DNA from: Thermus igniterrae ATCC 700962
GTDB lineage: Bacteria; Deinococcota; Deinococci; Deinococcales; Thermaceae
NCBI RefSeq assembly: GCF_000376265.1
Contig: NZ_AQWU01000066.1
Location: forward strand, 1-64,000
Length of the DNA: 64,000 bases
Direction of reading: 5' to 3'
Position numbers and translations under genes: made by a program. The notes under the pieces are model-generated. The model saw only the letters and a program-made list of their open reading frames with translations, did not search any database and was not told where the DNA came from. This document shows, in pieces, positions 26,756 to 35,454 of the stretch (position 1 is the first letter of the stretch; every line of letters begins with the position of its first letter).

Positions 26756-27712
26756 TCACCTCCCCAGGGCCACGGCCAGGGCGTGGTAGAGGGGAATCCC
26801 CAAGACCAGGTTAAAGGGAAAGGTCACCGCCAGACTGGCCGCCAGGTACAGGCTGGGGTTGGCCTCAGGCAGGGCGATGCGCACCGCCGCGGGAGCGGCG
26901 ATGTAGCTGGCGCTGGCCGACATGGCCCCCAAGACCGTGGCCCCCCCCACGGAAAGCCCCACCAGGTGGCCCAGGTAGACCCCCAGGGCCCCGTGGAAAA
27001 GGGGCAGGAGGGTGCCGAAGAGGACCAGGCGGAAGCCCACCTGCCTTAAGGCGGAAAACCTCGAGGCCGCCACCATGCCCAGGTCCATGAGGAAGAGGGT
27101 GAGGGCCCCGTAAAAGGGGTCCACGAAAAAGGGCTTGACCCGCTCCATCCCCGCTTCACCGGAAAGGGCCCCGATGCCCAGCCCTCCCAGGAGGAGGACC
27201 ACGCTCTTGCCCGTGAGCACCTCCCGCAGGGCCTCGCCCAGGTCTCCCCCACCGCGCTTGGCCAAAAGGAGGGCCAGGACGATGCCCGGCACCTCCAGGA
27301 GGGCCACCAGGGTGGGCATGAACCCCTCGGGCCGGTGCCCCACCGCCTGGGCAAAGGTGAGGGCCGCCAGGAAGGTGACCGCGGAGACCGAGCCGTAGTG
27401 GGCGGCCAAGGCCCCAGCATCGGGGCGGGAAACCCCCAGGAAGCGGCGGGCCACGGCATAGCCCAAAAGGGGCCGGAAAAGGCCCAGGAAGAGGGTGGCC
27501 AGAGCGGGCAGGAGGAGCAGGAGGAGGGGGGTCTTGGAGAGCTCCACCCCTCCCTTAAAGCCGATGGCGAAGAGGAGGTAGATGGACAAGGCGGTGTACA
27601 TGGCCTCGGGGAAGGCCAGATCGCTCTTCACCAGCCGGGCCAAAACCCCCAGGGCGAAGGCGAGGACCATGGGGGAAAGGAGGTTGAGCCTGAGGAGCTC
27701 TAAAGCGTCCAT
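26756..27712 (-). CDS. SbtA-family sodium-dependent bicarbonate transporter
   Basis: 318 residues, about ten membrane helices in two inverted halves. The family motifs [16 protein letters not shown] and [17 protein letters not shown] are clear. In cyanobacteria SbtA takes up HCO3- with Na+ to concentrate carbon. Thermus does not fix carbon by photosynthesis, so here it may feed carboxylases such as PurK (whose gene is divergent next to it) or serve in pH or ion balance. That is speculation. It is paired with sbtB. Confidence 0.85.
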   Translation of the reverse strand: MDALELLRLNLLSPMVLAFALGVLARLVKSDLAFPEAMYTALSIYLLFAIGFKGGVELSKTPLLLLLLPALATLFLGLFRPLLGYAVARRFLGVSRPDAGALAAHYGSVSAVTFLAALTFAQAVGHRPEGFMPTLVALLEVPGIVLALLLAKRGGGDLGEALREVLTGKSVVLLLGGLGIGALSGEAGMERVKPFFVDPFYGALTLFLMDLGMVAASRFSALRQVGFRLVLFGTLLPLFHGALGVYLGHLVGLSVGGATVLGAMSASASYIAAPAAVRIALPEANPSLYLAASLAVTFPFNLVLGIPLYHALAVALGR

Positions 27713-27745
27713 ACCCCGGCTTCTACCACGCGGGGGCAGGCTTGG

Positions 27746-27751
27746 TACAAT
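27746..27751 (+). promoter_or_regulatory. -10 box of purE-purK, leaderless arrangement
   Basis: TACAAT is followed by 8 bases and the purE ATG at 27760. No Shine-Dalgarno sequence. Confidence 0.5.
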
Positions 27752-27759
27752 CCGGTACG

Positions 27760-28254
27760 ATGCGGCCTTTGGTGGGCGTCATCATGGGCTCCAAGTCGGA
27801 TTGGGAAACCCTGCGGCACGCGGCGGAGACCCTCGAGGCCCTGGAAATCCCCTACGAGGTGCGCGTGGTCTCCGCCCACCGCACCCCGGACCTCATGGCG
27901 GAATACGCCAAGACCGCCCAGGAGCGGGGCCTCCTGGTGATCATCGCCGGGGCCGGGGGAGCGGCCCACCTCCCGGGGATGACCGCGGCCCACACCCCCC
28001 TGCCGGTCCTGGGGGTGCCCGTGGAAAGCCGCGCCCTCAAGGGCCTGGACTCCCTGCTTTCCATCGTGCAGATGCCCGCGGGGGTTCCCGTGGGCACCCT
28101 GGCCATCGGCAAGGCGGGAGCGGTGAACGCCGCGCTTCTGGCGGCCAGCATCGTGGGGCTTTCCCATCCCGAGGTGATGGCGCGGCTGGTGGCCTACCGC
28201 CAGGCCCAGACCGAGGCCGTCCTGGCCCACCCCGACCCCCGGGAGGAAGGATGA
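27760..28254 (+). CDS. purE: N5-carboxyaminoimidazole ribonucleotide mutase
   Basis: 164 residues. Converts N5-CAIR to CAIR in purine synthesis. Motifs are [10 protein letters not shown] near the start, VSAHRTPD and [15 protein letters not shown]. The ATG at 27760 is preferred to an in-frame GTG at 27742, because that codon lies upstream of the TACAAT box. The stop overlaps the purK start (ATGA). Confidence 0.95.
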   Translation: MRPLVGVIMGSKSDWETLRHAAETLEALEIPYEVRVVSAHRTPDLMAEYAKTAQERGLLVIIAGAGGAAHLPGMTAAHTPLPVLGVPVESRALKGLDSLLSIVQMPAGVPVGTLAIGKAGAVNAALLAASIVGLSHPEVMARLVAYRQAQTEAVLAHPDPREEG

Positions 28255-29342
28255 GGGTGGGCGTCCTGGGCGGGGGCCAGCTGGGGCGGATGCTGGCCCT
28301 GGCCGGCTACCCCTTAGGCCTCACCTTCCGCTTCCTGGACCCCTCCCCCGAGGCCTGCGCCGGCCAGGTGGGGGAGCTTCGGGTGGGGAGCTTTCAAGAC
28401 CCCCAGGCCCTGGAAGGCTTCGCCCAGGGGCTGGACCTGGTCACCTACGAGTTTGAAAACGTGCCCGTGGAGGCGGCCCGCTTCCTGGCCCAAAGGCTTC
28501 CCGTCTATCCCCCCCCCAAGGCCCTGGAGGTGGCCCAGGACCGGCTTGCGGAAAAAACCTTCATGCGGGGGCTGGGCGTGCCCACACCCCCCTTCCAGCC
28601 GGTGGACACCCTGGAGGAGCTGGAGGAGGCCCTGGAGGGCGTGGGCCTTCCCGCCCTCCTCAAGACCCGCCGGGGAGGCTATGACGGCAAGGGACAGGCC
28701 CTGGTGCGCACCCCTGAAGAGGCCCGGGAGGCCTTCCTGGCCCTAGGGGGGCGCGGCCTTCTCCTAGAGGGGTTCGTCCCCTTTGACCGGGAGGTCTCCC
28801 TGCTGGGGGTGCGGGGCCGGGAGGGGGAGGTGGCCTTCTACCCCCTGGTGGAAAACCGCCACCAGGGGGGCATCCTCCGCCTCTCCCTGGCCCCGGCCCC
28901 CGGGCTCAGCCCGGGCCTCCAGGCCAAGGCCGAGGGGTACCTGGGAAGGGCCCTCGAGGCCTTGGGCTACGTGGGCGTCCTGGCCGTGGAGTTCTTCCAG
29001 GTGGGAGAGGAGCTCCTCTTCAACGAGATGGCCCCCCGGGTGCACAACTCCGGCCACTGGACCATAGAGGGGGCGGAGACCAGCCAGTTTGAAAACCACC
29101 TCCGGGCCCTCCTGGGCCTGCCCCTGGGGAGCACCGCCCCCCGGGGGGTGAGCGCCATGGCCAACCTGATCGGCCTTAAACCCGACTTCGCCCGGGTCCT
29201 GGCCCTGCCCGGGGCCCACCTCCACTGGTACGGCAAGGCGGTGCGCCCAGGGCGCAAGGTGGGCCACATCACCCTGCGCCGGGAGGGGTGGGAGGCCCTG
29301 GAAGCCGACCTGCCCCGCCTCCTGGACCTGGCCGAGGGCTAG
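28251..29342 (+). CDS. purK: N5-carboxyaminoimidazole ribonucleotide synthase
   Basis: 363 residues, an ATP-grasp enzyme. Makes N5-CAIR from AIR, bicarbonate and ATP, the step before PurE. It begins [19 protein letters not shown] and has the ATP-grasp blocks [13 protein letters not shown] and [14 protein letters not shown]. It needs bicarbonate, so the adjacent sbtA may be relevant. It overlaps purE by four bases. Confidence 0.95.
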   Translation: MRVGVLGGGQLGRMLALAGYPLGLTFRFLDPSPEACAGQVGELRVGSFQDPQALEGFAQGLDLVTYEFENVPVEAARFLAQRLPVYPPPKALEVAQDRLAEKTFMRGLGVPTPPFQPVDTLEELEEALEGVGLPALLKTRRGGYDGKGQALVRTPEEAREAFLALGGRGLLLEGFVPFDREVSLLGVRGREGEVAFYPLVENRHQGGILRLSLAPAPGLSPGLQAKAEGYLGRALEALGYVGVLAVEFFQVGEELLFNEMAPRVHNSGHWTIEGAETSQFENHLRALLGLPLGSTAPRGVSAMANLIGLKPDFARVLALPGAHLHWYGKAVRPGRKVGHITLRREGWEALEADLPRLLDLAEG

Positions 29343-29350
29343 GGTATAAT
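29322..29350 (+). promoter_or_regulatory. Promoter of the PaaK-like gene
   Basis: -35 CTGGAC (29322-29327), 17-base spacer, consensus -10 TATAAT (29345-29350). It lies across the end of purK. AAAGGAGG follows before the ATG at 29372. Confidence 0.65.
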
Positions 29351-29371
29351 CCCCGGCAAAGGAGGCCGGAC

Positions 29372-30508
29372 ATGGACCGTTTGCAGAGGCTCAGGGAGGT
29401 GGTGCGCGCGGCCAAGGACCACCCCGTGTACCGGGAGAAGTTCAAAGGGGTGGACCCGGAAGGACTCACCCTGGAAAACCTCCAGGAGCTCCCCCTCACC
29501 ACCCGGGAGGAGTGGGTGGCCTACCTCAAGGAAAACCCCCGGCCCCCCGAGGGGGCAAGCCTCATGCACCTCACCCCCAGCCCCCTCATGGGCTGGATGC
29601 CGGAATACCTCTCCCAGGAGGACCTCCGCTACCAAACGGAGGCCCTGGCCGCCCACTATCGGCGCCTGGGCCTGGTGGGGAAGCGGGTGCTGGTGGCCTT
29701 CAGCTACCACGTCTTCGCCGGGGGGTGGCTCTTTCACCAGGCCCTTTGGCGGGCGGGGAACCTGGTCTTCCCCCATGGGCCCGGGGAGGCCTCCCGCATC
29801 GCCGAGATCGGCCAGGCCTACGGCTTTGACGTGCTGGTGACCAACCCCTCCTTCGCCCTGAAGGTGGGGCAGGCGGGGGGCAGGTTCAGCCTCCTCCTGG
29901 CGGGCGGGGAGCCTTTCACCTCCGTGCCTGGTTTCCGGGAGAAGGTGGAGGCCCTCCTGGGGTGCACGGCCCTGGACGCCTACGGCACCAGCGAGCTGGG
30001 CATCGTGGCCGGGGAGCGCCTGGAGAAGGACGGGCTTTGGGAGATCCCCGAGATGGCCGTCCTGGAGGTGCTGGACCCCGAGACCCTGAAGCCCGTGCCC
30101 GATGGGGAAAAGGGGGAGCTGGTGGTGACGGCCCTGAGCCGCACCCTCATGCCCATGGTGCGCTTCCGCACCGGGGACCTGGCCATCGCCGAGAGGCGGG
30201 AAGGGCTCACCGTCCTGCCCCGGGGGGTCTTCGGCCGCACGGACCAGATGGTGAAGGTGAAGGGGGTGAAGCTCTACCCCACGGAGCTGGCCCCCATCCT
30301 GGGGGGGTTCGGCCTGGACCCCAGGGGGTTCCAGGTGGTGGTGGAGCGGAAGCTGGAGGGCACAGATAAGCTCGTGCTGCGCCTCAAGGCGGAGAAGGTG
30401 CCCCCGGGCCTCCTCGAGGCCCTGGCCAAGGCCACCGGCCTGCGGGTGGACGAGGTGGAGCTGGTGGGCGAGCTGGAAGGGGGCCTGGTGGTGGACCGGA
30501 GGTTCTAG
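29372..30508 (+). CDS. Phenylacetate-CoA ligase-like (PaaK family) AMP-binding protein
   Basis: 378 residues from the ATG at 29372, shorter than PaaK proper (about 430). It has a DAYGTSELG adenylation motif, the MVRFRTGDLA segment and the C-terminal hinge GRTDQMVKVKGVKLYP. The usual serine-rich P-loop is replaced by LTPSPLMGW. Members activate aryl or other carboxylic acids as CoA thioesters. No other phenylacetate genes are near, and the gene has its own promoter, so the substrate is uncertain. A terminator follows. Confidence 0.75.
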   Translation: MDRLQRLREVVRAAKDHPVYREKFKGVDPEGLTLENLQELPLTTREEWVAYLKENPRPPEGASLMHLTPSPLMGWMPEYLSQEDLRYQTEALAAHYRRLGLVGKRVLVAFSYHVFAGGWLFHQALWRAGNLVFPHGPGEASRIAEIGQAYGFDVLVTNPSFALKVGQAGGRFSLLLAGGEPFTSVPGFREKVEALLGCTALDAYGTSELGIVAGERLEKDGLWEIPEMAVLEVLDPETLKPVPDGEKGELVVTALSRTLMPMVRFRTGDLAIAERREGLTVLPRGVFGRTDQMVKVKGVKLYPTELAPILGGFGLDPRGFQVVVERKLEGTDKLVLRLKAEKVPPGLLEALAKATGLRVDEVELVGELEGGLVVDRRF

Positions 30509-30522
30509 GCGCCTGAGCCAAC

Positions 30523-30555
30523 GCCCTGCCCCCGGGGGCAGGGCTTGTTACGTTT
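30523..30555 (+). terminator. Rho-independent terminator of the PaaK-like gene
   Basis: A perfect 22-base palindrome, GCCCTGCCCCC then GGGGGCAGGGC (30523-30544), followed by TTGTTACGTTT. Confidence 0.8.
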
Positions 30556-30612
30556 CTCTCATGATGGAGGGGTATACTCCCTGCCAAAGCAACGGGGCCC
30601 TTGCGCTATAGT
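30549..30612 (+). promoter_or_regulatory. Tandem promoter candidates of the PfkB gene
   Basis: First: TTACGT (30549-30554), 18 bases, TATACT (30573-30578). Second: CTGCCA (30582-30587), 19 bases, TATAGT (30607-30612). GGAGGCGAG precedes the ATG at 30650. Confidence 0.45.
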
Positions 30613-30649
30613 GAGGGCAAACCCTGTGCCTTGGGCAGAAGGAGGCGAG

Positions 30650-31570
30650 ATGCGGTTCTTCGTGGTGGGCGACGTTTCCGTGGACCTACTCTTTTTCGTG
30701 GAGCGAATACCAGAACCAGGGGAGGAGATCCCCTCCCGGCGGGCCCTGATGAAGCCGGGGGGGGCCGGGGGCACCCTGGCGGCCCAGCTGGCCAGCCTGG
30801 GCCACCGGGTCTACCTGGCGGGCCGGGTAGGCCAGGACCCCTTTGCCGAGCTGGCCCTAAGCCGGGTGCGGGAAGCGGGGGTGGACCTACGGCACCTGCA
30901 GGAAGACCCTGAGCACACCACGAGCTCCGTCCTCATCCTCCTGGTGCCCGGAGGGGAGCGGGCCATGGTGAGCGCCGAGGGGGCCAGCCGGCACCTGGAC
31001 CCCTCCCTCTTCAAGCCCCGCTTCCTGGACCAGGCGGACGCCGTGGTCCTCTCCGCCTACAGCCTGGTGGGTGGGCCCTCCCGCAGCTACGCCGTGGAGG
31101 TGCTGGAGGCGGCCAGGAAGCGGGAGATGCCCATCTTCGCCGACCTGGGCACGGGAGCGGTGCGGGCGGCGAGGAAGGAACTCCTCAAACACCTGCGGGG
31201 GGTAAGCTGGCTCCTCATGAACCAGACGGAGCTTTTGGCCCTCACGGGTGCCCCTTCCCTCTCCGAGGGGGTGGCCCAGCTCCGCCAGGAAGGCTTTGCC
31301 CACCTGGCCATCAAGGTGGGGGCCATGGGCTCCATCGTGGTGACCCCGGAGGGGGAGGAGCTGGTGGAGCCCTTTCCGGTGGAGGACATCGTGGACTCCA
31401 CGGGGGCGGGGGACGCCTACACCGCCGCCTTTGCCCATGCCATCCTCTCGGGGAAGCCCCCGGTGGCGGCGGCCCGCCTGGCCAACCTGGCCGGAGCCCT
31501 GGCCGCCACCGCCATCGGGGCCCAGGGGCGGCTCCTGCGGCTAGAGGACCTGGAAGTAGCCGCGGGCTAG
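30650..31570 (+). CDS. PfkB-family sugar or nucleoside kinase
   Basis: 306 residues from the ATG at 30650, 3 bases after GGAGGCGAG-type spacing. The N-terminal sugar-site motif MKPGGAGGTLAAQLASLG and the C-terminal catalytic DSTGAGDAYTAAFA are intact, the latter with the base aspartate. The family phosphorylates ribose, fructose, ketodeoxygluconate, adenosine and others; this one is not resolved. Its 3' end overlaps the convergent hisH by 30 bases. Confidence 0.85.
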   Translation: MRFFVVGDVSVDLLFFVERIPEPGEEIPSRRALMKPGGAGGTLAAQLASLGHRVYLAGRVGQDPFAELALSRVREAGVDLRHLQEDPEHTTSSVLILLVPGGERAMVSAEGASRHLDPSLFKPRFLDQADAVVLSAYSLVGGPSRSYAVEVLEAARKREMPIFADLGTGAVRAARKELLKHLRGVSWLLMNQTELLALTGAPSLSEGVAQLRQEGFAHLAIKVGAMGSIVVTPEGEELVEPFPVEDIVDSTGAGDAYTAAFAHAILSGKPPVAAARLANLAGALAATAIGAQGRLLRLEDLEVAAG

Positions 31571-32137
31571 GGCCAAAAACTCCAGCCCCGCCCGCCCGCT
31601 CTTCTCGGGGTGGAACTGGGGAGCCAGGAGGTTCTCCTTGGCCAGGAGGGCGGTGAAGGGGGTACCCTCGTACTCCCCCTGGCCCAGGGAAAAGGGCGTG
31701 AGGGGGCCGAAGTAGGAGTTGGCGAAGTAGAAGTGGCGCCCGGAAAGCCCGGCGAAGGCCCCAGCGAAGGCCACCTGGTTCCAGCCCATCTGGGGCACGC
31801 GCCCCCGGGGAAAGCGGCGCACGGTGCCCGGAACGAGGCCCAGGCCCCCCACCCCGGGGGCCTCCTCGCTGGCCTCGTAGAGGACCTGCATGCCCACGCA
31901 GATGCCCAGGAAGGGAAGCCCCCTTTCCAGGTGGGCCAGAACCCGCTCGGCAAAGCCGCTTCCCCGAAAGGCCGCCATCACCTGGCCGAAGTGCCCCTGG
32001 CCGGGCAGAACCAGGAGGTCGGCCTCGAGGTAAGCCCCGGGGTCGGAGGCCACCCAGACGGTGAATCCGGTGGCCTCGAGGGCCTTGGCCGCGCTGCGCA
32101 GGTTGCCCGAGCCGTAGTCAATCAGAAGCGCCCGCAT
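31541..32137 (-). CDS. hisH: Imidazole glycerol phosphate synthase, glutaminase subunit
   Basis: 198 residues. The triad of the class I glutamine amidotransferase is present: Cys80 in FLGICVGMQ, and His and Glu in APQFHPEKSG. It supplies ammonia to HisF (not in this window). The start is ATG at 32137, one base after the hisB stop. Reading further upstream would run into hisB and was rejected. Confidence 0.95.
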   Translation of the reverse strand: MRALLIDYGSGNLRSAAKALEATGFTVWVASDPGAYLEADLLVLPGQGHFGQVMAAFRGSGFAERVLAHLERGLPFLGICVGMQVLYEASEEAPGVGGLGLVPGTVRRFPRGRVPQMGWNQVAFAGAFAGLSGRHFYFANSYFGPLTPFSLGQGEYEGTPFTALLAKENLLAPQFHPEKSGRAGLEFLALARGYFQVL

Positions 32138-32138
32138 A

Positions 32139-32723
32139 TCACAAAAGCCCCTTGGTGCTGGGCACCCCCTCGCCGGTAAGCCGGGTGGCCCGGTGCAGGG
32201 CCCGGGCCACGGCCTTGAAGCTGGCCTCCACCACGTGGTGGGCCTCCCGTCCCGCAAGGAGCCTGAGGTGCAGGGTGAGGCGGCCGTGGTTCACCAGGCC
32301 GCGCAGGAACTCCCGCAGGTGGTAGTGGTTCACCCTCCCGGCCTCCCCCACCACGGGCCAGGCCTCGGGGCGGTACTCCAGGTGGGGCCTGCCCGATAGG
32401 TCCAGCACGCAGAGCACCAGGGTCTCGTCCATGGGGGCGAAGGCCTCCGCGTACCGCTCCAGGCCCGCCCCCTCCCCCAGGGCCTCCCGCAGGGCCATGC
32501 CCAGGGCGATGCCCACGTCCTCCACCAGGTGGTGGACGTCCACCTCCAGGTCCCCCCGGGCCTCCACCTCCAGGAAGAAGCGGCCGTGCCGCTGGAGTTG
32601 CAGGAGCATGTGGTCCAGGAAGGGGAGGCCCGTGGCCACCTTGCCCCCCACGGGGCCGTCTAGGCCCAGGCGGAGGCGCACCCAGGTCTCCGCCGTGGCC
32701 CGCTCCACCAGGGCCTCACGCAT
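32139..32723 (-). CDS. hisB: Imidazoleglycerol-phosphate dehydratase
   Basis: 194 residues, the monofunctional bacterial form. The metal-binding histidine clusters are LPFLDHML, DVHHLVEDVGI and AHHVVEASFKA. It removes water from imidazoleglycerol phosphate in histidine synthesis. It overlaps hisC by eight bases and precedes hisH by one. Confidence 0.96.
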   Translation of the reverse strand: MREALVERATAETWVRLRLGLDGPVGGKVATGLPFLDHMLLQLQRHGRFFLEVEARGDLEVDVHHLVEDVGIALGMALREALGEGAGLERYAEAFAPMDETLVLCVLDLSGRPHLEYRPEAWPVVGEAGRVNHYHLREFLRGLVNHGRLTLHLRLLAGREAHHVVEASFKAVARALHRATRLTGEGVPSTKGLL

Positions 32724-33759
32724 AGGCCACCCCGAAGGCCGCCCGCAAGAAGGCGTCCATCTCCTCCTTGGCCCCGATGGTCACCCGCAGGCACCCCGCC
32801 AGGCCGGGGTAGTGGTCCTGGCGGCGCACCAAAACCCCCTGGGCCAGGAGGTGGGCAAAGGCCTCGGCCGCATGGGGGGTCCGCACCAGGAGGAAGTTGG
32901 CGTGGCTGGGGTAGGGGCGCCAGGTGGGATGGTCCTTTAGGGCCTGGTAGACCCGCTCCCGCTCCTTCCGCACGAGGGCCGCCACCCTCTCCGCATACCC
33001 CGGGTTCTCCAGGACCACCTCCAGGATGGCCCCGGTGTGGGCGGGCAGAACGAAGGGGGGCAAGACCTCCCGCACCACCGCCGCCACCTCCGGGGCCGCC
33101 AGGAGGTAGCCCGCCCGGACGCCCCCCAGGGAGAAGGCCTTGGAAAAGGTGCGCAACAGGGCCACATGGGGGTTGTCCCGGCCCAAGCGGCTCAGGTCCG
33201 TGCCGGCGAACTCGCGGTAGGCCTCGTCCAGCACCAAAAGCCCCCCCACCTCCCTGGCCCGCTCCGCCAGGGCCTCCAGGGCCTCCTCGGGAAAGAGTGC
33301 CCCCGTGGGGGCGTGGGGGTTGGGAAGGAACAAGACCCCGCCCTGGAAGACAGCCAGGAGGGCCTCTAGGTCCAGGGAAAACCCCTCCCCCAGGGGCACG
33401 GCCCGGTAGGGGGTCCCCGCCACCCGGGCGGCGTGGGCGTAGTGGGGGAAGGAGGGAGCCAGGTCCAGCACGGACTCCGCCGCCAGGCTCAGGGCCAGGA
33501 TGAGGAGGTTGGAGCCGGGGGAGAGCACCACCCCCTCCTCCGGCCAGCCCACCTGGGCCGCCAGGCGCCGCCTGAGCCCCTCCGCATGGATTTCTGGGTA
33601 GCGGTTCCAGGGAAGGCGGGCCATGCGGCGCAGGGCCTCTTCCTTGAGGGCCTGGGGCAGGTCAAAGGGGCTTTCGTTCTGGTCCAGCTTCACCGGGGCC
33701 TCCACCTTCTTATAGGGGTAAGGGGAAAGACCCCGGAGGTGCGCCTTAAAGGCCCGCAT
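32716..33759 (-). CDS. hisC: Histidinol-phosphate aminotransferase
   Basis: 347 residues, a fold-type I PLP enzyme. Key pieces are KLDQNESPFDLP near the start, LLVLDEAYREFAG, and the PLP lysine in LRTFSKAFSLGG. It converts imidazole-acetol phosphate to histidinol phosphate with glutamate. It is first in hisC-hisB-hisH. The thiL stop lies 15 bases upstream, so thiL may be in the same transcript. Confidence 0.95.
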   Translation of the reverse strand: MRAFKAHLRGLSPYPYKKVEAPVKLDQNESPFDLPQALKEEALRRMARLPWNRYPEIHAEGLRRRLAAQVGWPEEGVVLSPGSNLLILALSLAAESVLDLAPSFPHYAHAARVAGTPYRAVPLGEGFSLDLEALLAVFQGGVLFLPNPHAPTGALFPEEALEALAERAREVGGLLVLDEAYREFAGTDLSRLGRDNPHVALLRTFSKAFSLGGVRAGYLLAAPEVAAVVREVLPPFVLPAHTGAILEVVLENPGYAERVAALVRKERERVYQALKDHPTWRPYPSHANFLLVRTPHAAEAFAHLLAQGVLVRRQDHYPGLAGCLRVTIGAKEEMDAFLRAAFGVAYA

Positions 33760-33774
33760 GGGAAGAGTATAGCC

Positions 33775-34710
33775 CTAGAAGTGGGCGTACCCCTGGCGGG
33801 GCACTGGCCTCCCCCGTAGGAAAACCCCCTCCCCCTCCCCCACCCGCCCGGCGCGGAAGAGCTCCAGGCCCACGGCTCGGGCCCGGGCCAGCACCTCCCC
33901 TTCCGCCTCGAGGGGCACCACCAGGACCGCCTCAAACTCCTCCCCCCCGTAAAGCACCAGCTCCTGGGCCCCCTCCTCATCCCCGGCGAAGGCCAGGACA
34001 TCAGGGTAGAGGGGAAGGGCCTCCAGCTCCACCCGCACCCCCAGCTCGGAAAGCTGCCACAGGGTCTCCGCCAGGCCGTCCGAGGAGTCCAGGCTCCCCC
34101 GCAGGTGGCCGGCCAGGGCCAGGAGCTCCAGGCGGGGCAGGGGGTAGAAGGCGGCCTCCCGAATCCGGGGGAAAGCCTCCAGGGAGCGCCCGGCGTAGTG
34201 GGCCCGGATGGCCGCCCCCGTCCTGCCCCAGCGGTCCCCGGCCAGGTAGAGGAGGTCCCCGGGCTGGGCCCGCCGGGGCAGGGGGGCCTCGGCCTGGGCG
34301 AAGCCGGAGACGGTGAGGGCCACCTCCGCCCCGGCGTTGGTGTCCCCCCCGAGGAGGGGGGCCCCCAGCCTCCTGGCAGCCTCCGCCGCCCCCTGGACCA
34401 GGGCCAGGGCGAAGTCCTCCTCCAGGTCCGGGGGCAGGAAGAGCCCCAGGGTAAAGCCCAAGGGCCGCCCCATCTTGGCCAGGAGGTCGGAGGCCGTGGC
34501 CGCCACCCCCCGCCACCCCACCTCAAAGGGCCCCATGCCGGCAAGGGCCACTTCCCGGTAGGAGAAGCCGTCGGTCTTCAGGAGCCAGGCCACCCCCTCC
34601 CACCACACCCCCCCGGCATCGTCCCCCGGGGGCAAGGGGGCCTCCTGGGGATAGCCCAGGGGGGCCAGCTTCCGGAGGAGGGCCCGCTCACCCAGGTCCT
34701 TAAGCCGCAT
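33775..34710 (-). CDS. thiL: Thiamine-monophosphate kinase
   Basis: 311 residues. Phosphorylates thiamine monophosphate to the diphosphate cofactor. It has GDDAGGVWW near the start, a long PurM-like middle with LLGGDTNAG, and SLDSSDGLAETL. The start is ATG at 34710. It lies directly upstream of hisC and divergent from the ComB-like gene, with only 27 bases between the two start codons. Confidence 0.92.
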   Translation of the reverse strand: MRLKDLGERALLRKLAPLGYPQEAPLPPGDDAGGVWWEGVAWLLKTDGFSYREVALAGMGPFEVGWRGVAATASDLLAKMGRPLGFTLGLFLPPDLEEDFALALVQGAAEAARRLGAPLLGGDTNAGAEVALTVSGFAQAEAPLPRRAQPGDLLYLAGDRWGRTGAAIRAHYAGRSLEAFPRIREAAFYPLPRLELLALAGHLRGSLDSSDGLAETLWQLSELGVRVELEALPLYPDVLAFAGDEEGAQELVLYGGEEFEAVLVVPLEAEGEVLARARAVGLELFRAGRVGEGEGVFLRGRPVPRQGYAHF

Positions 34711-34721
34711 ACGCCCAGGCT

Positions 34722-34731
34722 AGGGTATCAT
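34722..34731. promoter_or_regulatory. Overlapping divergent -10 boxes, thiL and comB-like gene
   Basis: Plus strand: TATCAT (34726-34731), 6 bases, then the GTG at 34738. Minus strand: TACCCT (34727-34722), 11 bases, then the ATG at 34710. The two boxes share bases, so polymerase could serve only one direction at a time. Confidence 0.45.
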
Positions 34732-34737
34732 GGCGGG

Positions 34738-35454
34738 GTGTGCCGGGTTGACCTGTGCCTGACGCCGACCCAGGGCCCCCTGGTCCTGGTGGAGGTCCTG
34801 CCCGCAGGCAGCGTCCTGACCCTCCTTCTGGCCCAGGGGGCAGCCGAGGTCTGGGTGGCCCCCGGGCCCAAGGTGGCCCGCCTCCTGGCCGAGAGCCTGG
34901 GGAAGGAGGCCTTCCTCCTGGGCGAGGCCGAGGGCTTCCCCCCGGAAGGCTTCCACGGCCGCCTCTCCCTGGTGGACCTCGAGGGAGCCAGGGTGGAGGG
35001 GAAAAGGGCCGTCCTGGTGGCCCCCATCCTGAACGCAAGCCTCCTTCCCGGGGAAGAAGAGGTCTACCTCGCCAACCTGCGCAACGCCAAGGCCGCCCTT
35101 GAGCTCCTCCGGCCCCTACCCCAGCTCACCCTCCGCCCCGCCGGGGCCCCCAAGCCCCTCCTTTCGGCGGTGGTGGCGGCGGGTTTCCTGCAGAGGCGGC
35201 TCCAGCCCGAAGCCCCGCCCACCCTGACCACCGCCCTCCTCAAGGCCTTCCCCGACCCCCAGGAGGCCCTCTTCCAAAGCCCCGAGGGCCAGGCCCTGCA
35301 CAAGGAGGGGCGCACGGAGGAGCTGGCCCGGGCCAGCCTCATCGGGGTGGACCCGGTGGTACCCAGGCTGGCGGAGGTACGCCTCTTCCCGCAACGGGAG
35401 TTCGGCCTGAGCCAGGACCGGTACGCCCAGAGGTTCGTGGCATGGAGCGCTTAG
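34738..35454 (+). CDS. ComB-like 2-phosphosulfolactate phosphatase family protein
   Basis: 238 residues from the GTG at 34738. The fold markers of the ComB family are an N-terminal VEVLPAGSVLTLLL block, LSLVDLEGARVEGKRAVL, NLRNAKAALE, and a C-terminal DPVVPRLAEVRLFP. In methanogens ComB makes sulfolactate for coenzyme M, but many bacteria that lack coenzyme M have it. No comA or comC is nearby, so the true substrate here is unknown. It overlaps the glycosyltransferase gene by 13 bases. Confidence 0.75.
   Translation: MCRVDLCLTPTQGPLVLVEVLPAGSVLTLLLAQGAAEVWVAPGPKVARLLAESLGKEAFLLGEAEGFPPEGFHGRLSLVDLEGARVEGKRAVLVAPILNASLLPGEEEVYLANLRNAKAALELLRPLPQLTLRPAGAPKPLLSAVVAAGFLQRRLQPEAPPTLTTALLKAFPDPQEALFQSPEGQALHKEGRTEELARASLIGVDPVVPRLAEVRLFPQREFGLSQDRYAQRFVAWSA

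Noticed and set aside
27582-28250. Long N-terminal extension of purK
   Set aside because: The frame upstream of 28251 runs through purE in another frame; the ATG at 28251 overlapping the purE stop gives the family N-terminus.
34105-34737. N-terminal extension of the ComB-like protein
   Set aside because: It lies antisense to thiL; the family start fits the GTG at 34738 with a -10 box six bases before it.
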